Assembly (NCBI RefSeq): GCF_000763385.1
Contig: NZ_JQFA01000004.1
Location: 744,001-808,000 of the forward strand
Direction: 5' to 3'
From: Leptolyngbya sp. KIOST-1
GTDB taxonomy: Bacteria > Cyanobacteriota > Cyanobacteriia > Phormidesmidales > Phormidesmidaceae
Length of the DNA: 64,000 nt
Shown here: positions 8,770 to 17,129 of the stretch, piece by piece
Layout of the letters: each line of letters begins with the position of its first letter
Numbering within the stretch: position 1 is the stretch's first letter
Translations under genes and position numbers: made by a program
Notes under the pieces: generated by a model
Seen by the model: the letters and a program-made list of their open reading frames with translations, nothing else
Told to the model about the DNA's origin: nothing
The model's database searches: none

Positions 8770-11106
8770 ATGGCAGGGCGATCGCTCACCGCAACCCCAG
8801 ACGGCATTCAGCAAATCAACCGGGCGCTGACCAAACAGGGTTGGAGTCGGGATGATCTGGCTAAGGAATGCGACTGTAGTCGCCAGCCCGCCGTCAAGTT
8901 TTGTTCTGGTAAGGCCGTCAGCAACAAACTTTTTGTCAGCTTCTGCAATGTCCTAGAGCTGGACTGGGAAGCCATTTCAGGGCAGAAACCCGCCTCTGGG
9001 CCAGACGAAACCCCAGAGCCCGAAACAGACATTGATGCCCTGGTGCAGATCATTCGCGCGAAGGTGCATGACGACATCCAAGAACGTTGCGGAAAAATGC
9101 GCGTGCTGGATATGGAGCAGCCCATTGGCCTGGGCGACATCTACACCAGCGTCAACATTCTCGAAAAGCTCTCCGGCAGGCGACGGCTGGGTCTGAATGA
9201 GCTGATGAAAGACTGCGACCCAGAAAACTTTGATCGCTTTTTGCTGGGCCAGGTTCGGCATGAACGAGTTCCTGGGTTGGAGGCAGTAGAACGCTACAAC
9301 CAACTCATGATTTTGGGCAAGCCGGGGGCGGGCAAAACCACCTTTATGAAACGGTTGGCCATTCTCTGCAACCAGGGCGAATTTCAACCCGAGCGGGTGC
9401 CAATTTTTGTGACGCTGAAGGAGTACGCCGAGGCGGAAGGAAAGCCAACGCTGCAAATCCACATTCAGCGCCAGTGGAACGCCTGTGGTGTGGAAGCGGT
9501 GGATGCACTCTCGGCGGTATTGAGAAGCGGCAAAGCTCTAGTGCTTCTGGATGGCCTGGATGAGGTCAACGAAACCGACCACGGCCGGGTGCTGCAAGAT
9601 ATCAAAACCTTTGCTCACCATTTTAGAAATTGCCAGTGCGTGATCACCTGCCGCATTGCCGCCAAAGAATACACCTTTGAGCAATTTACCGAGGTGGAGG
9701 TGGCCGACTTTGACCAAAAGCAGATCGCAGAATTTTCGACCAAATGGTTTGCCGTAAAACAAGACCCCAAAAAGGCTGAAACTTTTATTCAGCGACTAGA
9801 GATTAATGAACCGATTCAAGAACTGGCGACTAACCCCCTGTTGCTGACATTGCTGTGCCTGGTGTTTGGCGAAGCAGCAGACTTTCCGGCCAACCGGGCA
9901 GAGCTGTACAAAGAAGGGCTGGATGTACTGCTAAAAAAGTGGGACGGCAAACGCAACATCGAGCGCGATCAGGTTTATAAAAAGTTGTCTCTCAAACGCA
10001 AGGAAGACCTGCTAAGCCAGATTGCCTTTGAAACCTTTGAACGGGGCGATTATTTCTTTAGGCAAGCCACCGTAGAGCAGTACATCATCGGTTATATTTT
10101 CAACTTACCCGGTGCCAGTGACGATGAGGAAGCCCTACAACTGGATAGTGAAGCAGTGCTGAAATCTATCGAGGCTCAGCACGGACTTTTGGTGGAGCGA
10201 GCCAGGACGATCTATTCGTTTTCGCATCTCACGTTTCAAGAATACTTTACTGCTCAACACATCATCAGCCCTACAGCAGCACTAAACCAAACTCTGCAAA
10301 ATCTGGCTACCCATATTACTGAGAAGCGCTACCGTGAGATTTTCCTGCTTACAGTAGGGATGCTATCTCAGGCTGACAGTTTGCTGCTACTGATGAAGCA
10401 ACAAATTGATTGGATTATGATTAATGAATCCACAGGAGAGCAAGATTTACAGGCCATTTTAATTTGGGGCGATCAGAAAGCTCATTCAGCGAATGCCTTC
10501 TGCAACACGGCTGCGATTCGGGCTTTTTACTATACACTTAGCCTCAACCTTAACTGTGATCGCAACCTTCCCCTACACCAAGCGCTCGATCTGGATATCA
10601 GCCTCGATCTCGACCTGAATTTTAATCTTATCCTTGATCTCATTTTCGAGCCCAATTATGCCCCTAACGGTAGCTTTTATCTCATCCTAGACCTTGCTCT
10701 TGATACTGCCAGAACTCGAGTTTATGCACTCAGAATTGCAGAGCAAGTAATAAGGAACCTATCTTCCAATCTAAAGTTTGAGGTTCAGGAATTAAGTGCA
10801 GCATTGCCAATTCAAGTTGACTGGGAAATATTTAATCAGTGGTGGTCAAAAAATGGTGGGGCTTGGTCTGAAAAATTAAAAATGGTCATGATTGAGCATC
10901 GAAATATTGGTCATGACTGGCGACTTTCTGGAGCTCAAAAAGAAAAGGCACAACAATACTACGACGCCAACAAACTTTTGGTCGATTGCCTCAACAGCGA
11001 TTGCTACGTCACCAAAGCCACTCGGCAATACATCGAAGACACCTTGCTGCTGCCCCTCAGCGAAATCGAAAAATACCCAGTCCCCGATGCCATAGCAAAC
11101 CTGTAG
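8770..11106 (+). CDS. HTH-NACHT NTPase (bacterial NLR-like), putative defence protein
   Basis: 778-residue STAND-type NTPase. Residues about 8-70 resemble a helix-turn-helix/XRE-like module. A linker (about 75-170) leads to a NACHT domain with Walker A GKPGAGKT (about 183-190), Walker B ALVLLDGLDEV (about 256-266), a sensor-like CRIA motif and the ATNPLLLTLLCLV winged-helix segment. The C-terminal 280 residues are helical and contain Asp/Leu-rich repeats (LDLDISLDLDLN and similar near 605-640), as in the C-terminal helical domains of cyanobacterial NACHT proteins. No separate nuclease, TIR or protease effector is visible. Bacterial NACHT proteins have been shown to defend against phage. Its place inside an fbp/zwf cluster, beside toxin-antitoxin and Uma2 debris, fits an accessory gene. 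Confidence 0.85.
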   Translation: MAGRSLTATPDGIQQINRALTKQGWSRDDLAKECDCSRQPAVKFCSGKAVSNKLFVSFCNVLELDWEAISGQKPASGPDETPEPETDIDALVQIIRAKVHDDIQERCGKMRVLDMEQPIGLGDIYTSVNILEKLSGRRRLGLNELMKDCDPENFDRFLLGQVRHERVPGLEAVERYNQLMILGKPGAGKTTFMKRLAILCNQGEFQPERVPIFVTLKEYAEAEGKPTLQIHIQRQWNACGVEAVDALSAVLRSGKALVLLDGLDEVNETDHGRVLQDIKTFAHHFRNCQCVITCRIAAKEYTFEQFTEVEVADFDQKQIAEFSTKWFAVKQDPKKAETFIQRLEINEPIQELATNPLLLTLLCLVFGEAADFPANRAELYKEGLDVLLKKWDGKRNIERDQVYKKLSLKRKEDLLSQIAFETFERGDYFFRQATVEQYIIGYIFNLPGASDDEEALQLDSEAVLKSIEAQHGLLVERARTIYSFSHLTFQEYFTAQHIISPTAALNQTLQNLATHITEKRYREIFLLTVGMLSQADSLLLLMKQQIDWIMINESTGEQDLQAILIWGDQKAHSANAFCNTAAIRAFYYTLSLNLNCDRNLPLHQALDLDISLDLDLNFNLILDLIFEPNYAPNGSFYLILDLALDTARTRVYALRIAEQVIRNLSSNLKFEVQELSAALPIQVDWEIFNQWWSKNGGAWSEKLKMVMIEHRNIGHDWRLSGAQKEKAQQYYDANKLLVDCLNSDCYVTKATRQYIEDTLLLPLSEIEKYPVPDAIANL

Positions 11107-11112
11107 CGGCAA

Positions 11113-11145
11113 AGATCCCAGGGTTCTTCAAGAACCCTGGGATCT
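11113..11145. terminator. Hairpin immediately after the NACHT gene
   Basis: AGATCCCAGGGTTCTT (11113-11128) and AAGAACCCTGGGATCT (11130-11145) are exact reverse complements, giving a 16-bp stem. It begins 7 bases after the stop. It shares the flank TAGCGGCAAAGA with the hairpin at 11375. No long T-run follows. Confidence 0.65.
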
Positions 11146-11178
11146 GCAACTTCGCATCACAACTAAACGAGGAAATCT

Positions 11179-11351
11179 ATGCGTGGAATTCAATTTTTGG
11201 TCAACGAGGATGGAGAGAAAACAGCGGTTCTCCTTGACCTGCAAGAGTGGGGCGATCTGTGGGAAGACTTTTATGACATTTTGGTGGCTCGCGCACGGCA
11301 AAAGAAGATACTGTAAGCTGGAGCAACCTACAATCTGAACTCGCCCAATAG
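11179..11351 (+). pseudogene. Frameshifted antitoxin-like gene (Phd/RelB-type partner)
   Basis: An ATG at 11179 preceded by GAGGA (11169-11173) opens a 45-residue frame ending at TAA 11314-11316: start MRGIQFLVNEDGEKTAVLLD, then WEDFYDILVARARQKK. Stepping back one base after the AAAAG run near 11304 continues the protein as EDTVSWSNLQSELAQ to a TAG at 11349-11351. That is the expected C-terminus (TVxWxxLxxEL) of the cyanobacterial antitoxin-like family with this N-terminus, giving about 57 residues. The simplest reading is a one-base loss (or sequencing error) in an A/G-rich run. No toxin gene follows, so it is either an orphan or decayed. Confidence 0.55.
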
Positions 11352-11374
11352 CTACTGCAAACCTCTAGCGGCAA

Positions 11375-11407
11375 AGAACCCAGGGTTTTTCAAAAACCCT
11401 GGGTTCT
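11375..11407. terminator. Hairpin after the antitoxin-like gene
   Basis: AGAACCCAGGGTTTTT (11375-11390) and AAAAACCCTGGGTTCT (11392-11407) form a perfect 16-bp stem. It follows the restored antitoxin stop by 23 bases. It is nearly the same element as 11113-11145, including the TAGCGGCAAAGA flank, which suggests duplication. Confidence 0.65.
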
Positions 11408-11486
11408 GTTGACCTGCCATTAAGCTATGAACGTCGCCAGCCCAGGACGCTATGCTACAGAGTAGGCGATCGCCCCGGAGGCTGCG

Positions 11487-11639
11487 ATGACCGCTCTTTC
11501 ACCCTGGACTATTTACTCCACCAGCGACGGTGAGCCCGTAGCCGCAACCTACGCCCACCTCTACGCCCTGCTCACCACCCCAGAGTGCTACAGATTAGGC
11601 GATCGCTCTGGTGGATCTGCGCCGTTAAACCAGACTTAA
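11487..11639 (+). pseudogene. N-terminal remnant of a Uma2-family (DUF820) nuclease gene
   Basis: ATG at 11487, 50 codons to a TAA at 11637. Residues 5-34 (SPWTIYSTSDGEPVAATYAH then LYALLTT) resemble the N-terminus of cyanobacterial Uma2-family putative endonucleases (PD-(D/E)XK superfamily). After PEC the similarity stops, and the rest of the about 190-residue family is missing, including the catalytic core. I read it as a truncated remnant. It lies between the antitoxin-like gene and zwf. Confidence 0.5.
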
Positions 11640-11890
11640 GCTGGCTGGGCCACCCTAAAAAAAGGCCTTCCGCCCAGAGGCAGAGGGGCAAATTGGTGAT
11701 CTCCAATACCCTTTTAGATCGGTTGCTTAAGAGCGTCTATAGTCTGCCTGGGTTCCTTCAATCTGCTGGCACTATGAAAAAGAATTGCGCCATCACGCAA
11801 TCGTTCACCTGTCCTTGCACTCTCCCTTGCCCAGCCTGCGGTAGCCCCTGTGCCCCTGGCCGATACCCCCGGTGTTAATCCCCTAAGCCT
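11640..11890. other. Region upstream of zwf
   Basis: 251 bases between the Uma2 remnant and zwf. Short open frames here have no family resemblance. It must include the zwf promoter, since the islet hairpins separate it from fbp. I cannot place a convincing NtcA (GTA-N8-TAC) site. Confidence 0.35.
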
Positions 11891-13420
11891 ATGGTTTCCC
11901 TGCTTGAAAATCCCCTTCGCGTTGGCCTCCAGCAGGATCGCATTCCCGAACCCCAGATTCTGGTGATCTTTGGCGCTTCGGGCGACCTCACCCAGCGCAA
12001 AATTGTGCCCGCTATCTATCAAATGCGGCGAGAGCGGCGACTGCCCCCCGAACTCACCATCGTCGGTGTGGCCCGCCGCGAGTGGAGCCACGAGTTCTTC
12101 CGTGAGCACCTGCGGGAAGGGGTAGAGGAATTTGGCAACGGCCTGGGCCACGAAGCCGTGTGGAACGACTTTGCCCGGGGTCTGTACTACTGCCCCGGCG
12201 ACATCGACAACCCCGAGTCGTACCAGCAGCTCAAGACCCTGCTGGCCGAACTGGACGAAAAACGGGGCACCAAGGGCAACCGGGTATTTTACCTGTCGGT
12301 AGCGCCGCGCTTCTTTGGCGAAGCTACCCAGCAGCTGGGGGCCGCAGGCATGCTCGACGACCCCGACAAGCAGCGCCTGATTATCGAAAAGCCCTTCGGC
12401 AAAAACCTGTCCTCAGCCCAGGTGCTAAACCGGGTGGTGCAGGACGTCTGCGACGAGCGGCAGATCTACCGCATCGACCACTACCTGGGCAAAGAAACCG
12501 TTCAAAACCTGATGGTGTTTCGCTTTGCCAACGCCATCTTTGAGCCCCTGTGGAACCGCCAGTTTGTGGACCACGTACAGATCACCGTGGCCGAAACCGT
12601 CGGTCTGGAGGGCCGCGCCGGCTACTACGAGACCTCCGGCGCCCTGCGGGACATGGTGCAAAACCACCTGATGCAGCTGTTCTGCCTCACCGCCATGGAG
12701 GCGCCCAACTCCCTGGATGCCGATGCCATTCGCAACGAAAAGACCAAGGTGCTCCAGGCCACTCGCCTGGCGGACATCGATGACCTCAGCCAGTCCGCCG
12801 TGCGGGGCCAGTACTCCGCCGGGTGGATGAAGGGCAAAGCTGTGCCGGGCTACCGTGAAGAAGATGGGGCCAGCCCCACCTCCACCATGCAGACCTTCAG
12901 CGCCATCAAGCTGGAGATCGACAACTGGCGCTGGAAGGGGGTGCCCTTCTACATGCGCACCGGCAAGCGCATGCCCAAGAAGGTGAGCGAGATCTCCATC
13001 CACTTCAAGGATGTGCCCCACCTGATGTTTCAGTCCGCTGCCCAGCAGATGAACCACAACGTGCTGGCCCTGCGCATTCAGCCCGACGAGGGCATTTCCA
13101 TGCGCTTTGAGGTGAAGACGCCGGGGAACTCGCTGCGGACCCGCTCTGTAGATATGGACTTCCGCTACGACGCCGCCTTTGGCCAGGCCAACACCGACGC
13201 CTACGCCCGCCTGATCGTCGACTGCATGCTGGCCGACCAGACCCTGTTTACCCGCGGTGACGAAGTGGAGGCCTCCTGGCGACTGCTGACTCCTCTGCTC
13301 GAGGTGTGGGACGCCCCCGCCGACCCCAATGCCATTCCCATGTACGAGGCGGGCACCTGGGGGCCAGTGGAGGCTGAATTCCTGCTGACCAAGGATGGCC
13401 GCCGCTGGCGACGGTTGTAA
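11891..13420 (+). CDS. zwf: Glucose-6-phosphate 1-dehydrogenase
   Basis: First enzyme of the oxidative pentose phosphate pathway, oxidising glucose 6-phosphate with NADP+; it supplies NADPH in the dark. 509 residues, normal for the family. The dinucleotide-binding motif [11 protein letters not shown] lies near residues 27-37, EKPFGK near 165, and the catalytic signature RIDHYLGKE at 194-202 with His 197. opcA follows in 130 bases on the same strand, matching the conserved zwf-opcA pairing of cyanobacteria, where OpcA tunes G6PDH activity and oligomerisation under redox control. Confidence 0.96.
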   Translation: MVSLLENPLRVGLQQDRIPEPQILVIFGASGDLTQRKIVPAIYQMRRERRLPPELTIVGVARREWSHEFFREHLREGVEEFGNGLGHEAVWNDFARGLYYCPGDIDNPESYQQLKTLLAELDEKRGTKGNRVFYLSVAPRFFGEATQQLGAAGMLDDPDKQRLIIEKPFGKNLSSAQVLNRVVQDVCDERQIYRIDHYLGKETVQNLMVFRFANAIFEPLWNRQFVDHVQITVAETVGLEGRAGYYETSGALRDMVQNHLMQLFCLTAMEAPNSLDADAIRNEKTKVLQATRLADIDDLSQSAVRGQYSAGWMKGKAVPGYREEDGASPTSTMQTFSAIKLEIDNWRWKGVPFYMRTGKRMPKKVSEISIHFKDVPHLMFQSAAQQMNHNVLALRIQPDEGISMRFEVKTPGNSLRTRSVDMDFRYDAAFGQANTDAYARLIVDCMLADQTLFTRGDEVEASWRLLTPLLEVWDAPADPNAIPMYEAGTWGPVEAEFLLTKDGRRWRRL

Positions 13421-13464
13421 ACGTCCCTTCGTTAGGATTGTTTGTAGACCCGCTGGTGGAGATG

Positions 13465-13479
13465 GTGGGCAGTGCCCAC
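13465..13479. repeat. Palindromic repeat between zwf and opcA
   Basis: GTGGGCAGTGCCCAC, 7-base arms around a central G, the intergenic relative of the palindrome inside menE. It is followed at 13496-13545 by an irregular CCCA/CCATCCA tract that continues up to the opcA start. Confidence 0.6.
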
Positions 13480-13550
13480 TACGGTTCACCCCTAACCCAT
13501 CCACCCACCCACCCATCCACTCCCCACCCACCCCTTACCCCCAATCTCCC

Positions 13551-14879
13551 ATGACCACCACTCCCATCGTTGCCCTGCAAAGGCCAAAGGATATCTCCCT
13601 CGACGAGATCGAGTCAGAGCTCCAGAGCATCTGGCACATGCAAGACTCGGGGGTAGCGGCCCCCACCGCCACTCGGGCCACCACGTTTACCATGGTGGTC
13701 TACGAGCCGGAGGAGGTGCAGCAGGTGTTGGCCGCCCTGGGCCACTACGCTGGGTTTATCGACGGCAACCACGGTCCCCAGACCCGCGAGGGCCTGCGCC
13801 AGGCCCAGATCGCCTATGACCTGCGGGTGACGGGCCGGGTGGATCCTCCCACTTTGGCCCGCATTCGCCAGGAGTATACCCAGCTCTCCAACGAGCAAAA
13901 GCGCTACAAAAACCTGGACCAGCGGGGCTTTAACCTGAGCGAGTCGATCTCGGCCCACAACCCCTGCCGCATCATCAGCCTGTGCCCCACCTTTGGGGAA
14001 GATACGGGGGTAACGGCCCAGGTGTCGGTGTACTGCCCGGTGCAGAAGAAGAGCACCAGCAACCTGGTGTGCTGCGAGTACATTACCCTGCGGGGCACAA
14101 AAGCGGCCCTGGAGCGGGTCAGCGATCTAATTGCGTCGCTGACGCTGCCGGAGCTGCCCAAGTTTGTCTGGTGGAAGGCGACCCCCAGCCCGGAGCAACT
14201 CCTGTTCCGCAACCTGGCCAAGAGCAGCAACTGCATCATTGTGGACTCCAGCTACTTCAGCGACGCCGAGGCCGAGCTGCAGAAAATGCAGGAGCTGATC
14301 GAGCAGGACACCTACATCGCCGACCTCAACTGGCACCGGCTGGCCCCCTGGCAGGAGCTGGCGGCCTCGGCCTTTGACCCGCCGGAGCGGCGCGAGTCGC
14401 TGCTGGATGTGGACCGCATTAGCATTGACTACGAGCAGGGCAATGCGGCCCAGGCGCTGCTGTACCTGGGCTGGTTTGCCAGCCGCCTGGGCTGGCAGCC
14501 AGTGAGCTATGTGGAAGAGGGCGGCATTTACAACATCAAGAAAATCTATTTCAAGGGCCCCAACGATCTGGACGTTGAGGCAGAGCTGGCGGGCATTCCG
14601 GTGGCGGACTCGGGCGAGGTGATTGGCGACCTGACCGGGCTGCGGATTCAGTCCACTAACCCCAACGCCAACTGCTGCACCATTCTGTGTTCAGAAACTA
14701 CCGGCTGCATGCGGATGGAGGCGGGCGGTGGGGCCCAGGCCTGTCAGGTGGAACAGGTGACGGCGCTGTCGGACCAGCGGGCGGACTTTATGCTGGGGCA
14801 GCAGCTCCAGCGCTGGGGTGAGGATGTGCTCTACGAGGAGAGCCTGGCCATGGTGGCGCAGATTATGCAGCTGCTGTAG
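13551..14879 (+). CDS. opcA: Glucose-6-phosphate dehydrogenase assembly protein OpcA
   Basis: 442-residue cyanobacterial OpcA, the allosteric/assembly activator of G6PDH and a thioredoxin target. It has the N-terminal region with a peptidoglycan-binding-like segment (HYAGFIDGNHGPQTREGLRQ, about 65-100) and the conserved large domain containing VYCPVQKKSTSNLVCCEYIT and the LYLGWFASRLGWQP block. Several cysteines (CCEYI, NANCCTILCSETTGC) could take part in redox control. The ATG at 13551 starts immediately after a CCCA-rich tract; an open frame extends upstream but is only repeat sequence. Probably co-transcribed with zwf. Confidence 0.93.
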   Translation: MTTTPIVALQRPKDISLDEIESELQSIWHMQDSGVAAPTATRATTFTMVVYEPEEVQQVLAALGHYAGFIDGNHGPQTREGLRQAQIAYDLRVTGRVDPPTLARIRQEYTQLSNEQKRYKNLDQRGFNLSESISAHNPCRIISLCPTFGEDTGVTAQVSVYCPVQKKSTSNLVCCEYITLRGTKAALERVSDLIASLTLPELPKFVWWKATPSPEQLLFRNLAKSSNCIIVDSSYFSDAEAELQKMQELIEQDTYIADLNWHRLAPWQELAASAFDPPERRESLLDVDRISIDYEQGNAAQALLYLGWFASRLGWQPVSYVEEGGIYNIKKIYFKGPNDLDVEAELAGIPVADSGEVIGDLTGLRIQSTNPNANCCTILCSETTGCMRMEAGGGAQACQVEQVTALSDQRADFMLGQQLQRWGEDVLYEESLAMVAQIMQLL

Positions 14880-14999
14880 CCAGGGCAGTACGACAGGGAG
14901 CGGTTCCAGGGGAGCGATCGCATTCGTTTGGCCACTTTCCCTGGCCGGGCGCTGTCCATGGATGACATACTGCAAACCTAGACACCGTTCCACCTATCG

Positions 15000-15674
15000 A
15001 TGCTGATGTCCCCTACCCTACCCGGAGAAGTTCTCAGCGTTGGCTCCACCCAGCTGCACCTGTTGGGCGATCGCGCCCTTTTTCTCCCCGCCCAGCGCGC
15101 CCTGTTGGTGTCGGATGTCCACCTGGGCAAGGCGGAGACGTTTCAGCACCACGGGCTGCCGGTGTCGAGCCAGGTCAACCACGGTACCCTGGCCCGGCTC
15201 GCGGCGCTCTGTGTCCAGCACCAGCCTGACCACCTGTGGATTCTGGGCGATCTGTTCCACGGACAGGACGGCATGGTCGATGAGGTGATCGACGCCTGGC
15301 TGAAGTTTTTGCACCGCACCCAGGTGAGCGCCCACCTGATCCTCGGCAACCACGATCGCCGCCTGCACGCTACCCTCACGCAGCTCTCGGTGCAGTGCTG
15401 GGTGGAGGCGGTGGAGGTCGATGGCGTGCTGCTGAGCCATGAGCCCGACCCGAACCCCGATCGCCTGAATATCTGCGGCCACATCCATCCCTGTTTTCGA
15501 CTGAAGCTGGGCTGCGATCGCCTGCGACTGCCCTGCTTTCACTGGCAGCCCCGGCAAAACCGGCTGACGCTGCCCTCCTTTGGCGAGTTTACCGGCGGCT
15601 ACGACATTGTGCTGGCGGCGGGGGAGACGGCCTACGTGGTAGCCGAGGGGGCGGTGGTGGGGTTTGGGCGGTAG
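15000..15674 (+). CDS. pdeM: Metallophosphoesterase, ligase-associated PdeM-like
   Basis: 224-residue calcineurin-like phosphoesterase with the full set of two-metal motifs: SDVHLGK, WILGDLFHG, LGNHD and CGHIHP. Size and motif spacing match the PdeM-like family of putative DNA-damage-response endonucleases found beside ligase/helicase genes, but no such partner is next to it here. The start is the ATG at 15000 or the ATG two codons on (15006). The stop is followed at once by an 8-bp tandem repeat. Confidence 0.8.
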   Translation: MLMSPTLPGEVLSVGSTQLHLLGDRALFLPAQRALLVSDVHLGKAETFQHHGLPVSSQVNHGTLARLAALCVQHQPDHLWILGDLFHGQDGMVDEVIDAWLKFLHRTQVSAHLILGNHDRRLHATLTQLSVQCWVEAVEVDGVLLSHEPDPNPDRLNICGHIHPCFRLKLGCDRLRLPCFHWQPRQNRLTLPSFGEFTGGYDIVLAAGETAYVVAEGAVVGFGR

Positions 15675-15682
15675 GGTGTGAA

Positions 15683-15726
15683 GGGTGGATGGGTGGATGG
15701 GTGGATGGGTGGATGGGTGGATGAGT
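15683..15726. repeat. Tandem repeat GGATGGGT (5 copies)
   Basis: Four exact copies of GGATGGGT from 15687, plus a fifth (GGATGAGT), preceded by a half unit. It starts 9 bases after the PdeM stop. Similar GGATGGGTGGGT tracts occur at 21151-21197 and 32440-32485, and on the opposite strand at 13496-13545 and 17090-17128. This resembles the short tandemly repeated sequences known in cyanobacterial intergenic DNA. Confidence 0.75.
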
Positions 15727-15871
15727 GGGGGATGAATTAGGAGTGATCGTAGCGTGGGGGGAGGGGTTTGGAGGTAGTGGATGTGACAATCTAAAATCTC
15801 CAAGTCGAAAGCTAAACTCCCCTAGAATCCAGCGCTATGCTAGACCTCTGGATTTCCTGAGGGGCATAGCT

Positions 15872-16684
15872 ATGACAAAAACTAAAGCATGGATGGCCGT
15901 GGCGATCTGTAGTATTTTCGTCGCCATCGCCGCGATCGCTGTCGGACGGCGCGACGATTCTACCGTAGAGGTGCCCCCGACCCCAGAGGAGCAGCCGGTG
16001 GTGATTGACCCCGCTGAGCCCACCCCAGGCACCACCCCAGGCACCACCCCAGAAACAATCGTTAGCCCGGGGAGAACGCCAAGCCCGAGCCCACCAGAAC
16101 CGGGAGTTGGCGGTACTGGGGAAGCCGTCAACCCGCCCCAGGCGGCCCAGCTAATTGCGGCCCAGCCCGAGGCTCAGATCAATCTGCGATCGCAGCCTAC
16201 CACCTCCTCCAGCGCCAGGGGCTATGGCCTGGTGGGCGACCCGGTGCAGCTGCTGCGCCAGGCCCGGGCCAGCGATGGCACCTGGTATTACGTCAAGTTT
16301 GAAAAATCCGGGGCCGAGGGCTGGATTCGCGGCGACTTTATTAACACCGAAGGGCGGGCCACCCCGCTGTCGCCCCAGGCCGCCGCCAGCAGCACCTGCG
16401 AGGGCCTGATGGAGGGCATGAGCGTAACCGCCTTCTACGACACCAACGGCTTTCACCTGGTGCGGTTTGTAAATATGGAAACCCGCAACACCTTTGATGC
16501 CTCGCTCAGTCGCCAGGGCAGCAGCAACCAGGGGCAACCGCTCTACCAGGGCAGCACCAGCCCACCCACTAGCGATCGCAGCTATCCGGTCTCGCTGGTC
16601 GATCTGTCCGGCGGCAACCCCCGCAGCGGGACTCAGGTGAATGTGAGCTATGCCGGCATTGATGGGAGCGCCACCTGTAAATAG
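15872..16684 (+). CDS. SH3-domain (SH3b) envelope protein
   Basis: 270 residues: a short cytoplasmic start, one N-terminal membrane segment (about 7-25) acting as anchor or uncleaved signal, then a Pro/Thr linker with PGTTPGTTPET repeats. A bacterial SH3 domain follows (about 95-150: AQINLRSQPTTSS through WYYVKFEKSGAEGWIRGDFI), then a C-terminal beta-rich domain with two cysteines (STCEGL and SATCK) that may form a disulphide. Location is probably periplasmic. The ATG at 15872 has GAGGGG 7 bases upstream, better than the longer open frame from 15725. SH3b domains usually bind cell-wall peptides; the function of the C-terminal part is unknown. Confidence 0.7.
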   Translation: MTKTKAWMAVAICSIFVAIAAIAVGRRDDSTVEVPPTPEEQPVVIDPAEPTPGTTPGTTPETIVSPGRTPSPSPPEPGVGGTGEAVNPPQAAQLIAAQPEAQINLRSQPTTSSSARGYGLVGDPVQLLRQARASDGTWYYVKFEKSGAEGWIRGDFINTEGRATPLSPQAAASSTCEGLMEGMSVTAFYDTNGFHLVRFVNMETRNTFDASLSRQGSSNQGQPLYQGSTSPPTSDRSYPVSLVDLSGGNPRSGTQVNVSYAGIDGSATCK

Positions 16685-16737
16685 GTACCGGCAAATCGGT
16701 ATAAGATGGAGCGTGACCTGGCCACCTAGGAGCACCC

Positions 16738-16956
16738 ATGGCAAAAGAACTTAGCGCTGAAGAGCAGCGGGAGCTAGAGAGCCTGCGACAGACCATCGAG
16801 CAGGCGATCGCCGACGGTGTGCTCACCCAGAGCGAGCGCGATGCCATTACCGCTGCCATGAAAGCCGACGGCAAAGTCACCTACGAGGAGCTGGAGATGG
16901 TGCGACAGCTCGTCTCCGAGAAGGTGGCCAGTGGTGAGCTACAGCTCGAAGGCTAG
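16738..16956 (+). CDS. Conserved small acidic cyanobacterial protein
   Basis: 72 residues, no hydrophobic segment, strongly helical and charged (AEEQRELESLRQTIEQAIADG, then LTQSERDAITAAMKADGKVT). It reads as two short helical hairpins. AGGAG at 16728-16732 lies ahead of the ATG. The function is unknown and the family name is not certain. It is followed by a 14-bp tandem repeat. Confidence 0.65.
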   Translation: MAKELSAEEQRELESLRQTIEQAIADGVLTQSERDAITAAMKADGKVTYEELEMVRQLVSEKVASGELQLEG

Positions 16957-16993
16957 GCCTAGCTGGTAGAAATATTGCTTGTCGTTTCTGAGG

Positions 16994-17035
16994 GTGTCAG
17001 GTTTTAGGTGCCAGGTTCTAGGTGTCAGGGGTCAG
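16994..17035. repeat. Three 14-bp tandem units (GTGYCAGG-type)
   Basis: GTGTCAGGTTTTAG, GTGCCAGGTTCTAG and GTGTCAGGGGTCAG in direct succession. Related degenerate text occurs at 23357-23380, 47406-47435 and, inverted, around 32494-32518, all between genes. Confidence 0.6.
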
Positions 17036-17129
17036 GCATGGCTGGCCGACTTCTGCTGCAGAGTACTAGGGCCGATCCAACACCTGCCCCTTCGCCCATC
17101 TACCCTTCACCCATCCACCTCCTCTCTCC

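Noticed and set aside
13395..13550. Extended N-terminus of OpcA
   Set aside because: The extension overlaps the end of zwf and then encodes only Pro/Ser/Thr from a CCCA tract.
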